Source: Breoghania corrubedonensis
GTDB lineage: Bacteria > Pseudomonadota > Alphaproteobacteria > Rhizobiales > Stappiaceae
Assembly (NCBI RefSeq): GCF_003053845.1
Contig: NZ_QAYG01000001.1
Span: 936,078 to 1,000,077, forward strand
DNA: 64,000 nucleotides
Direction: 5' to 3'
Positions 26,219 through 33,538 of the stretch are shown piece by piece (the first letter of the stretch is position 1; each line of letters starts with the position of its first letter). The translations under genes and the position numbers were made by a program. The notes under the pieces are model-generated. The model was not told the DNA's origin. It did not search any database and saw only the letters and a list, made by a program, of their open reading frames with translations.

Positions 26219-27709
26219 ATGGCGAACGCCAGCGACATCGTCGCGCGCGCGCGGCGCACGGGAACACTCGACGGCCTGCCGGACGGGCTCTTTCTCGACG
26301 GCGCATTCCGGCCGGCGGTATCGGGCGCGAGAATGGAGAGTTTCGATCCCGGCCGCGCGTCCGCTTTTGCCAGTTTCGCAAGCGGCGGGGCGGACGACGT
26401 CGATGCCGCCGTCGAAAGCGCTAAAAAAGCCTTCGAGACCGTGTGGCGCGACACGGCTCCGGCCGGGCGCGGCCGCATCCTGGCACGCGCAGCACAGCTC
26501 ATCCGCGAGCAGGCGGACCGTCTCGCCGTCGCCGAAAGCCTCGACAGCGGCAAGACGCTTTCCGAGGCGCGCGGCGATGTCGGCGGTGCGGCGCGGTGCT
26601 TCGAATATTACGCGGGTGCCTGCGACAAGATCGAGGGACGCAGCCTGCCGCTCGGCGCCGATTATCTCGGCTACACGCTGGCCGAGCCGGTCGGCGTGAC
26701 GGCCCACATCATTCCGTGGAACTATCCGCTCTCCACCGCCGCGCGCGGCCTCGCGCCAGCACTTGCCGCCGGCTGCACGGTTGTGGCGAAGCCGGCCGAA
26801 ACGACCCCGTTCACCGCGCTGATGCTGGCCGAGATCCTGAGCCAGGCCGGGCTGCCCGATGGCGCCTGCAACGTGGTGACCGGCACGGGCGCGCAAGCCG
26901 GCGCCCCGCTCGTCGCGCACGCCGACATCAACCAGGTGACCTTCACCGGATCGGTGGCGACCGGCCAGTCGGTGATGCGCTCGGCCGCCGACCACGTCAC
27001 CCGGCTGGTGCTGGAACTGGGCGGCAAGTCACCGGTGATCGTGCTTTCCGACTGCGACCGCGAGGCAGCACTTTCCGGCGTCATGGGCGCGATCTTCGAG
27101 AATGCCGGGCAGATCTGCTCGGCAGGCTCCCGGCTGGTGATCGAGCGCTCCATCGCGGACGGCTTCGTCGCAGAACTCGTCGCGCGGGCCGCCAGGCTGA
27201 CGATCGGCCACGGTCTCGACGATCCCGACATGGGCGCGATCAATTCCGCCGGGCATCTTGCCAAGGTGACGGGCTTCCTCGACCGGGCACGGACACGCGG
27301 CGCTGAAATCCTGACTGGCGGCACACCGACGGTCGATCCTGAAACCGGCAAGGGCTGGTTCTTCGAGCCAACCATCGTCGGCGATCGGCCGGCGGATGAC
27401 GAGCTTGTGCAGGAGGAAATCTTCGGCCCCGTGCTCACCGTCCAGATCGCAGAGGATGCCGACCACGCGCTGGCACTCGCCAACGGGACGCGTTACGGCC
27501 TCGTCGCCGGCATCTACACGTCCGGCTTCGGCACGGCGCATCGTCTGGCGCGTCGGCTCGAGGCAGGCCAGGTCTTCATCAACGAGTATTTCGCAGGTGG
27601 CATCGAGGCGCCCTTCGGTGGGACGAAGTTCTCCGGCTTCGGCCGTGAGAAAGGTCTCGAAGGCCTTCTCGGCTACTGTCGCACGAAGAGCGTTGCCGCA
27701 CGACTCTAG
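26219..27709 (+). CDS. NAD(P)-dependent aldehyde dehydrogenase
   Basis: At 496 residues it has standard ALDH-superfamily length. Key motifs are IIPWNYPLSTAARGLAPALAAG, the nucleotide-binding FTGSVATGQSV, the catalytic Glu in LELGGKSPVIV (about residue 266), and the nucleophile Cys in NAGQICSAGSR (about residue 301). The C-terminal FGREKGLEGLLGY segment is typical of betaine-aldehyde/gamma-aminobutyraldehyde-type members. It could oxidise the aldehyde made by the GMC enzyme or amine oxidase of the neighbouring operon, or act with the adjacent dehydratase-like protein. The specific aldehyde cannot be assigned. Confidence 0.92.
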   Translation: MANASDIVARARRTGTLDGLPDGLFLDGAFRPAVSGARMESFDPGRASAFASFASGGADDVDAAVESAKKAFETVWRDTAPAGRGRILARAAQLIREQADRLAVAESLDSGKTLSEARGDVGGAARCFEYYAGACDKIEGRSLPLGADYLGYTLAEPVGVTAHIIPWNYPLSTAARGLAPALAAGCTVVAKPAETTPFTALMLAEILSQAGLPDGACNVVTGTGAQAGAPLVAHADINQVTFTGSVATGQSVMRSAADHVTRLVLELGGKSPVIVLSDCDREAALSGVMGAIFENAGQICSAGSRLVIERSIADGFVAELVARAARLTIGHGLDDPDMGAINSAGHLAKVTGFLDRARTRGAEILTGGTPTVDPETGKGWFFEPTIVGDRPADDELVQEEIFGPVLTVQIAEDADHALALANGTRYGLVAGIYTSGFGTAHRLARRLEAGQVFINEYFAGGIEAPFGGTKFSGFGREKGLEGLLGYCRTKSVAARL

Positions 27710-27721
27710 GGAGCCCGTCGT

Positions 27722-28429
27722 TCACTCGTCTTCGGGGTGAACGTGCGGATGAACGTGCGTGTGCGCATGGCTGTGGATCGACGCGGGCTTCAACTGTCCC
27801 GCCTCCAGAATCAGTGCCCGGTTCGCCAGTTCCGCGACGAAGGCGCTGTCGTGGGAGACCAGCATCATCGCACCCGTATAGCCCGCAAGCGCATCGCGCA
27901 GCCGCTGGCCGTTGGCTGTGTCGATGCCGTTGGTCGGCTCGTCCAGCAGCAGCACATCCGGCTTCATCGCGAAAAGACCCGCAAGGCAGACGAGCCGCTT
28001 TTCTCCGCCCGATAGCTTGTGGCTGATGCGCTGCGCAAGGTGAGCGATGCCGAGGCGGTCGAGCGCGCCTTGCGCGATTTCCTCAGCCTGCGCCGCCGTA
28101 TGCCCGGTATTGAGCGGGCCGAAGGCGACGTCCTCGATCACCGTCGGGCAAAACAGCTGATCGTCGCTGTCCTGGAACAGGAAGCCGATACGCGGACGGT
28201 AGGCGCGGAACTGCTTCTCAGCTTCGCAATCCTCGCCGAACAGCCGGATGGTGCCGGCGTCGGCACGCTCCAGACCGATGATCGTGCGCAGCAACGTGGT
28301 CTTGCCGGCACCGTTGGGGCCGACGATCGCCAGCCGTTCGCCGGCGGCAAGCTGCATCGATATGCCTTGAAGCACAGGCTTTGCATCACGCGCGACCGTG
28401 ACGTCGTCCAGCACGATGGGGTCTGTCAT
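27722..28429 (-). CDS. nikO: Energy-coupling nickel transporter ATPase (NikO/CbiO), His-rich tail
   Basis: ATP-binding subunit of the ECF-type nickel importer, 235 residues from the ATG at 28429, which overlaps the nikQ stop (ATGA). It has Walker A GPNGAGKTT, a Q-loop FLFQDSDDQLFCPTV typical of cobalt/nickel ECF ATPases, signature LSGGEKRLV and Walker B VLLLDEPTNGID. The last residues contain HSHAHTHVHPHVH, seven histidines at every second position, just before the acidic end PEDE. This tail is a likely metal-binding or storage element and is not part of the catalytic fold. Confidence 0.93.
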   Translation of the reverse strand: MTDPIVLDDVTVARDAKPVLQGISMQLAAGERLAIVGPNGAGKTTLLRTIIGLERADAGTIRLFGEDCEAEKQFRAYRPRIGFLFQDSDDQLFCPTVIEDVAFGPLNTGHTAAQAEEIAQGALDRLGIAHLAQRISHKLSGGEKRLVCLAGLFAMKPDVLLLDEPTNGIDTANGQRLRDALAGYTGAMMLVSHDSAFVAELANRALILEAGQLKPASIHSHAHTHVHPHVHPEDE

Positions 28430-29148
28430 AGACGGTCCCATAGCAGCGCGGCGGCGAAGAGACCAGTCAGCACGGCGAAGGAGAGCCAGTCGCGCACCGC
28501 CGGTGCCGGTATCGCGGCATAGGGAAAGCGGCCCGAGTAGCCCCGGCAGCGCATCGCCTCCTCCACCCGCTGCGCGCGCTCCAGCGCCCGCACCAGCAAC
28601 ATGCCGATCAGATAGCCGTAGCTGCGCCAGGTGTGGCGGTTGGAGCGCGGATGGAAGGCGCGAGCCCGCATGGATTCGCGCAGGCGGTGAGCCTCGGCGC
28701 GGATGAGCGTCAGGTAGCGCACCGTCATCACCAGCAGCCGGACGATGGTTTCGGGAACCCTGAGAGACTGCAGCGCGGCGCCGAGACGGCTGGCTTCCAC
28801 CGCTCCCAGAAACAGCATCAGGATGAAGGCGGCGGCCGAAACCTTGCAGGCGACAAGACCGGCGCGCGCGAACCCTTCCGCGCTCGCGGCAAGCGGCCCC
28901 AGCGTGAAGAGCGTATGGCCCTCGACGGCGAAAGGCAGGGTCGCCAGCAGTAGCAGCACGAAGCCTTCCACATGAATGAGCCGGCGCAGCAGGCGGCGCT
29001 CGATGCCGGCGGCGAGCGTCATCAGCACCACGGCGGCAAGCGCGATGGCGGCGACGTGAAGATCGTGGAGCTGCGAAAGGGCGGCGACGCCGAGGAACGC
29101 GGCGACAAGGCGAAGCCGCAGGTCTTGAGGGACGATCAGCCCGATCAT
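28426..29148 (-). CDS. nikQ: Energy-coupling nickel transporter transmembrane protein (NikQ/CbiQ)
   Basis: T-component of the ECF transporter, about 240 residues with several membrane helices (LRLVAAFLGVAAL, LAAVVLMTLAAG, FVLLLLATLPFAV, and a C-terminal pair ending LSFAVLTGLFAAALLW). The cytoplasmic coupling helices carry the MRARAF and EEAMRCRGYSG motifs, which match the Ala-Arg-Gly type motifs that contact the ATPase. The start at 29148 lies 2 bp after the nikL stop; a start 27 bp further upstream is possible. Confidence 0.9.
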   Translation of the reverse strand: MIGLIVPQDLRLRLVAAFLGVAALSQLHDLHVAAIALAAVVLMTLAAGIERRLLRRLIHVEGFVLLLLATLPFAVEGHTLFTLGPLAASAEGFARAGLVACKVSAAAFILMLFLGAVEASRLGAALQSLRVPETIVRLLVMTVRYLTLIRAEAHRLRESMRARAFHPRSNRHTWRSYGYLIGMLLVRALERAQRVEEAMRCRGYSGRFPYAAIPAPAVRDWLSFAVLTGLFAAALLWDRL

Positions 29149-29150
29149 TG

Positions 29151-29768
29151 TCAGTTGCGCCGCGCGCGCACCCATAGCCCTATCCCGACAAGTCCGATGA
29201 TGAGGAAGATACCCGACAGGATATCGGTGAAGCGCAGACGATCGTCCATCTCCTCGATGCGTTCCAGAAGCGGCTCCACCTGCCGCTGGACGGCGGCCTC
29301 TACCAATACCGCAACCTGGCTGTCGGAAAGTCCCGCGACAGCGGCCGGAGGTGTCGTGGCCTGTGTTGCCGCGCCCGGAGATTGCACTTGCGCCACTGCG
29401 GCTGTTGCTGCGGCTGGGGCAGCCGGTTCCACGCCTTTCGCCAGCGATCCGAAACGGTCGGCGACGATGGTGGCGGAGGCGATGTGGCCCTCATGGGTAT
29501 TCACCGTGACGGTGATGTCCGATGACACGGGCTCGCCCGGCACCAGCTTGAAGCGGCCCTCGTCGTCCGTCTTGCCGGTGGCGAGCACCTTCCCGTCCGC
29601 ATCCTTGGCGGTCCAGGATGTACCCATGGCGCGGCCGCCGCCGATGAAGAAGGCGTAACCGGCAATGGCGTCGCCTTCCACCGCGGCGAACACCTTCAGT
29701 TTGTGAGCCGCGGCCGGACTGGCGAGGCCAACCGCAAGCGCCAGTGCGAGAAGAATTGCACGGATCAT
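29151..29768 (-). CDS. nikL: NikL-type auxiliary subunit of the nickel ECF transporter
   Basis: This 205-residue membrane-anchored protein has a signal peptide MIRAILLALALAVGLASPAAA, a periplasmic Ig-like domain (about 22-100: HKLKVFAAVEGDAIAGYAFF, GKTDDEGRFKL), an Ala/Pro-rich linker, a helical segment and one C-terminal membrane helix (LSGIFLIIGLVGIGLWV) with a positive tail. A histidine is the first residue expected after signal cleavage, which suits metal binding. The gene sits between nikM and nikQ with 4-bp overlap to nikM. Family assignment rests on this architecture and order. Confidence 0.85.
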   Translation of the reverse strand: MIRAILLALALAVGLASPAAAHKLKVFAAVEGDAIAGYAFFIGGGRAMGTSWTAKDADGKVLATGKTDDEGRFKLVPGEPVSSDITVTVNTHEGHIASATIVADRFGSLAKGVEPAAPAAATAAVAQVQSPGAATQATTPPAAVAGLSDSQVAVLVEAAVQRQVEPLLERIEEMDDRLRFTDILSGIFLIIGLVGIGLWVRARRN

Positions 29769-30379
29769 GTCAGGACAGGCCTCAGGGCATCGGGGGAAAC
29801 GCGGGCGAGGAACGAGACCGCCACGGCGGTGATGAACGCCTCGCCGATCGCCAACGGGACATAAGTTGCCAGCAGCACGCTGGCGACCGGCGCATAGTCC
29901 GGTGAGGACAGCGCCAGCGACAGGGCGACCAGCCCGCCTGTGCCAAGCACCGACAGCGCGCCGACGGTCGCCGCGAGTCCGAGGCGCAGGCCGGCGGACG
30001 CGGTGGAACGAATGGTCGGGCCCAAAACAAGGCCGAGCACGACACCCGGCAGCGCGATGTTGACGATGTTGACGCCAAGCGTCGTCAGCCCGCCGAAGCC
30101 GAACAGCAACGCCTGAAGAAGCAGCGCCACGGCCATGGCGGGAAAGGTGCCGAAGCCGAGAAGGATGCCCATCAGCCCCGACAGCAGCAGGTGCACGCTG
30201 GAGGGTCCGACAGGCACCGCGATCAGCGAACCGGCGAAGAAGGCGGCTGCGAGAATGCCGGCGCGCGGGATCGCGCGGTCGTCGAGACGCTTCAGGCCAA
30301 GGCCCACGCCGCCCGCCGCGATGATGGCGCCCCCGATGAGAACGGGCGCGGACAATATGCCGTCGGGAATATGAGCCAT
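29765..30379 (-). CDS. nikM: Nickel-specific S component (NikM/CbiM)
   Basis: The product is 204 residues and about six membrane helices. It starts MAHIPDGIL, the hallmark N-terminus of CbiM/NikM, in which the N-terminal amine and the following His bind the metal. Removal of Met before Ala would leave AH, putting His second. A second conserved His lies in VGPSSVHLLLSGLMGILLG. The start at 30379 is chosen from this motif; the upstream in-frame extension is shadow. nikL follows with a 4-bp overlap. Confidence 0.93.
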   Translation of the reverse strand: MAHIPDGILSAPVLIGGAIIAAGGVGLGLKRLDDRAIPRAGILAAAFFAGSLIAVPVGPSSVHLLLSGLMGILLGFGTFPAMAVALLLQALLFGFGGLTTLGVNIVNIALPGVVLGLVLGPTIRSTASAGLRLGLAATVGALSVLGTGGLVALSLALSSPDYAPVASVLLATYVPLAIGEAFITAVAVSFLARVSPDALRPVLT

Positions 30380-30402
30380 GACCTGTCGCTTTCGTTTTAC
30401 GT

Positions 30403-31176
30403 CTACTTCGCGCCCATGTCGGTCGCCTTGACCCAGATCAGGGCCCCTTCCTCCACCGGCACTTCCTTGCCTTCCGGCGAGGTCATCGGCTTGTCGCCGT
30501 CCAGAAGCGCGGCAAAGCCCCACCAGCCCGCGCGCGGCATGGCATAGGTGAAGGTGCCGTTGGCGTCCGCCTTGATCACCTGCGTGATGAAGGCGTCATT
30601 GGGCGCCTTGACGGTTCCGTCATTGATGAACTCCACCTCGATCTCGGCGAAGGGGGCGGGCTTGCCGTCCTTCAGCACGACGCCGGAGAAGACGTTGCCT
30701 GTCCACACTCCGGTCGGGCGGGTCAGTGGCTGGATCTCCGCGGGCAGGCCGACGAGTTCGTCCCAGCCTTCGCCCGAGGCGTAGCTGTCGACCACCACCT
30801 TGGAATAGTGCACGATGTACTTGCCTTCCGCCGGCTCCCAGTAGGGCTGCGGTTCGACATAGAAGATCGCGGCGCCCGGCTCCTTGAGATCATAGGAAAC
30901 CGACCATGCCGCTTTGCCATCCACCGGCTTTTCGGCTATGCGCGGCAGGAGATCGACACTCTTGCCGTCGAAGAGAACGCCGAGCCGCTCCGGCTTCTTC
31001 ATGTCCATCACCGGGCCGCCTTCGAAGGGGTGGGTGAAGAGCATGTCGAGCGTCACCGTGCCACCGTCCTCAAGGACGTCAGCAGATGGGATGATCTCCT
31101 GGAAGTGGGCCGACGCAGGAACCGCAAAGCCGATGATGCAGGAAAGTGTGGCGAGGGACATCAGAGAACGGCGCAT
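30403..31176 (-). CDS. nikK: NikK-type periplasmic DUF4198 protein of the nickel uptake operon
   Basis: The 257-residue exported protein has a signal peptide (1-23, ending PASA) so that the mature form begins HFQEIIPSAD. It continues with a carboxypeptidase-like/Ig-type DUF4198 fold (VTLDMLFTHPFEGG, GKYIVHYSKVVVDSY, VEFINDGTVKAPNDAFITQVIKADANGTFTYAMPRAGWWGFAAL). NikK proteins accompany NikMLQO in many proteobacteria and are thought to capture nickel in the periplasm. A good AGGAG ribosome site precedes the start. The NikR operator lies 15 bp upstream of the ATG, so the whole nikKMLQO operon should be under NikR. Confidence 0.9.
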   Translation of the reverse strand: MRRSLMSLATLSCIIGFAVPASAHFQEIIPSADVLEDGGTVTLDMLFTHPFEGGPVMDMKKPERLGVLFDGKSVDLLPRIAEKPVDGKAAWSVSYDLKEPGAAIFYVEPQPYWEPAEGKYIVHYSKVVVDSYASGEGWDELVGLPAEIQPLTRPTGVWTGNVFSGVVLKDGKPAPFAEIEVEFINDGTVKAPNDAFITQVIKADANGTFTYAMPRAGWWGFAALLDGDKPMTSPEGKEVPVEEGALIWVKATDMGAK

Positions 31177-31190
31177 GAGGACTCCTGAAA

Positions 31191-31218
31191 GTATGAAATT
31201 TACTGAGAAAAATCATAC
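31191..31218. promoter_or_regulatory. NikR operator, exact GTATGA-N16-TCATAC
   Basis: GTATGA at 31191-31196 and TCATAC at 31213-31218 with a 16-bp spacer match the classical proteobacterial NikR box exactly. The site lies in the 138-bp divergent region between nikK and nikR, 15 bp before the nikK start and 97 bp before nikR. It should repress nikKMLQO and possibly nikR. Confidence 0.92.
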
Positions 31219-31314
31219 TCGATCTGACCACGCAACCCCAGACCGGCATTTTGCCGCATCTTTCAATAAGTTAACGCAGCGATATCAGGCCGCAAGGCGG
31301 CCGGTGGAGACGCC

Positions 31315-31788
31315 ATGCAACGTATAACCATCACAATCGACGACGACCTCGCCGCCGAACTCGACGCCCACATGACGGCAAGCGGGGCCTCGGGGCGGTC
31401 GGAGGCGATTCGCGATCTGGTGCGGCGCGGGCTGGCGACGGTGCGCACGGAACCCGGCGACGAGCGGTGCTACGGCGTCGTCAGTTGCGCCGTCGACCAG
31501 TCGGTCCGCCAGCTCGCTGCCCGCATCCCGCAAGGTCGACTCGACCGGCACGACCAGACGATCGCCGCGCTGTCCGTCCCGCTCGATCACACCACGTCCA
31601 TCGACGTGGCCGTGATGCGCGGGCGCATGTCCGACGTCACGGCCTACGCGGAAGCCCTTTTCCTGGAACGCGGCGTGATGCACGGCTCGCTCGGGCTTAT
31701 ACCGGTGGCGGAGGGCACCACCAAGCATGTCCACGAGCACGGCCACTCGCACGAGCACACGCATTACAAGGTGCAGAGCAGCCTGTGA
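31315..31788 (+). CDS. nikR: NikR-family nickel regulator without the classical nickel ligands, His-rich tail
   Basis: This 157-residue ribbon-helix-helix regulator begins MQRITITIDDD, keeping Arg3, Thr5 and Thr7 that contact the NikR box, and has RSEAIRD at 28-34. The ACT-like metal domain aligns without gaps to E. coli NikR, yet the four high-affinity Ni ligands His76, His87, His89 and Cys95 are Leu76, Ser87, Pro89 and Ser95. His79 and His92 remain. The C-terminus carries HVHEHGHSHEHTH (138-150), seven histidines at alternate positions, absent from the E. coli protein. It is divergent from nikKMLQO. It is either a NikR that senses metal through the tail or a repressor with altered sensing. 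Confidence 0.92.
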   Translation: MQRITITIDDDLAAELDAHMTASGASGRSEAIRDLVRRGLATVRTEPGDERCYGVVSCAVDQSVRQLAARIPQGRLDRHDQTIAALSVPLDHTTSIDVAVMRGRMSDVTAYAEALFLERGVMHGSLGLIPVAEGTTKHVHEHGHSHEHTHYKVQSSL

Positions 31789-32171
31789 GGGGGGAGGGCG
31801 TTTCCCGCACCTGTCATTCCGGCGGCGACCGCAGCTGCTTGAAAAATGTTCACCTCATCAACCGGCCTCTCAAGCGTCATCCCGGACGCGATGCGGCACG
31901 TAGTGACGCCTCGCAGATCCGGGATCGTCGCTCGGTGTTTGCCGCTCGAGGTCCCGGGTCTGCGCGGCAACGTTCCACGTTGCGGCGCGCCCGGGATGAC
32001 GTCGGAAAGGCTCTGTCGGGAACGGCGGCAAAGGAGTGAGCCCGTCGCGACGGATGCGGGCGCTGCCTCAATGACGCCCTGCAGAGCGCCGCGCCCTTCC
32101 CCATTCGTCCCCTTGGCACGGCGAGCGAACTCGACAATGCTGTCTCGCGAAACGTCGGAGGAGTGGGTGGA
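31789..32171. other. Non-coding gap between nikR and glycerate kinase genes, with a palindromic repeat
   Basis: No gene is supported here. The stretch carries the inverted-repeat element described at 31875-32001. The rest (32002-32171) shows no clear structure beyond the GGAGGAG ribosome site of the kinase gene. Confidence 0.6.
31875..32001. repeat. Palindromic intergenic element (CGTCATCCCGG ... CCGGGATGACG)
   Basis: Perfect 11-bp terminal arms (31875-31885 and 31991-32001) enclose about 105 bp of GC-rich DNA. The end sequence GTCATCCCGG is typical of short palindromic repeats dispersed between genes in alphaproteobacteria. It is a different sequence from the element at 50479-50612. It may act as an mRNA stem or terminator after nikR. 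Confidence 0.55.
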
Positions 32172-33458
32172 GTGAAGTCGGCAGCCGAGGCACGGACATT
32201 TCTGGAGGGGCTGTTTCACACGGCCGTCAAAGCCGCCGATCCGCAAACCTGCATCGCCGGCCACCTGCCGGAGCCTCCCAAGGGCCGCACCATCGTCGTT
32301 GGTGCCGGCAAGGGCGCGGCGCAGATGGCCCGCGCACTGGAACGCCTGTGGCCCCGCACCCTGGCAGCCCCGCTGGAAGGCACCGTCGTCACGCGCTACG
32401 GCTACGCTGCGGCGTGTGAGCGCATCGAGGTGCTGGAAGCCGCCCATCCGGTGCCCGACGACGCGGGGCTTGCCGGATCGGCCAGATTGCTGGAGCGGGT
32501 TACGGGCCTGAGCGCGGACGATCTCGTCATCGCGCTCATCTGCGGCGGCGGATCGGCGCTGCTGCCGGCCCCGCCCGAGGGGTTCACGCTGGCCGACGAG
32601 ATCGCGCTCAACGAGGTCCTGCTTTCCTCCGGCGCACCGATCTCGGCGATGAACACCATCCGCAAGCAGTTCTCGCGCATCAAGGGCGGTAGACTGGCCG
32701 CTGCGGCCTATCCCGCGAAGGTGGTGAGCCTGATCGTTTCCGACATTCCCGGCGACGTGGCCGCCTTCGTCGCCTCGGGGCCGACGGTGGCGGACATGGC
32801 GATACCGGCCGACGCCATCGCGGCAGCCAGGCGCTACGCCATCGACCTGCCGGAACCGATCCTGCGGCATCTGGAGACGACCGGGGGCGCGCCGGCGGCC
32901 GATGATCCGCGCTTTGCCCGCAACGAAGCCCACATTGTCGCCTCCGCCCGCGTCTCGCTGGAAGCGGCAGCGGCAGCGGCGCGCAAGGAGGGTATCGCGG
33001 CCGCAATCCTGTCGGATGCGATCGAGGGCGAGGCGCGCGAGGCAGGGATCTTTCATGCCGCTCTCGCGCTGGAAGTCGAGCGCTACGACCGACCATTTGC
33101 AGCACCCGTCGTGTTGTTGTCTGGCGGCGAGACGACGGTGACGCTGCGCGGTACGGGCAAGGGAGGGCGCAACACCGAATTCCTGCTGTCGCTCGCCACG
33201 CGCATCGCGGGATCGCGCGCCATCACGGCGCTCGCCGCCGATACGGACGGCATCGACGGAAGCGAAGACAATGCCGGCGCTTTCGCGGATGGCGAGACGG
33301 CGGCACGTCTTGCCGCCGCCGGGATCGATGGCGCCGCGCTTCTTGCCAACAACGATGCCTGGACAGGGTTTGCGACGATAAACGATCTCTTTTCGCCGGG
33401 CCCGACCGGCACCAATGTGAACGATTTCAGGGCGATCCTGATCGATCGCGGAGATTGA
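32172..33458 (+). CDS. Glycerate 2-kinase (MOFRL/GckA-TtuD family)
   Basis: The enzyme phosphorylates D-glycerate to 2-phosphoglycerate, linking glyoxylate, tartrate or serine-cycle metabolism to glycolysis. The 428-residue length is normal. Visible motifs are [19 protein letters not shown] near the N-terminus, [23 protein letters not shown], the [17 protein letters not shown] segment, [16 protein letters not shown], and the MOFRL C-terminal [26 protein letters not shown] and [16 protein letters not shown]. The GTG at 32172 is chosen because GGAGG lies about 10 nt upstream; a GTG at 32163 would sit on the ribosome site itself. It has no obvious functional partner here. Confidence 0.92.
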   Translation: MKSAAEARTFLEGLFHTAVKAADPQTCIAGHLPEPPKGRTIVVGAGKGAAQMARALERLWPRTLAAPLEGTVVTRYGYAAACERIEVLEAAHPVPDDAGLAGSARLLERVTGLSADDLVIALICGGGSALLPAPPEGFTLADEIALNEVLLSSGAPISAMNTIRKQFSRIKGGRLAAAAYPAKVVSLIVSDIPGDVAAFVASGPTVADMAIPADAIAAARRYAIDLPEPILRHLETTGGAPAADDPRFARNEAHIVASARVSLEAAAAAARKEGIAAAILSDAIEGEAREAGIFHAALALEVERYDRPFAAPVVLLSGGETTVTLRGTGKGGRNTEFLLSLATRIAGSRAITALAADTDGIDGSEDNAGAFADGETAARLAAAGIDGAALLANNDAWTGFATINDLFSPGPTGTNVNDFRAILIDRGD

Positions 33459-33538
33459 AAACGACAGGAACAATGAAAAACGCAGGCAAAGACCGGCGCT
33501 AGGGAGGGTGTAATGACGACGATCTCGGGGAATTGCAC

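Noticed and set aside
25004-26995. A 663-codon minus-strand frame across the dehydratase and aldehyde dehydrogenase genes
   Set aside because: Antisense shadow of two well-supported enzymes; it has no family motifs and no ribosome site.
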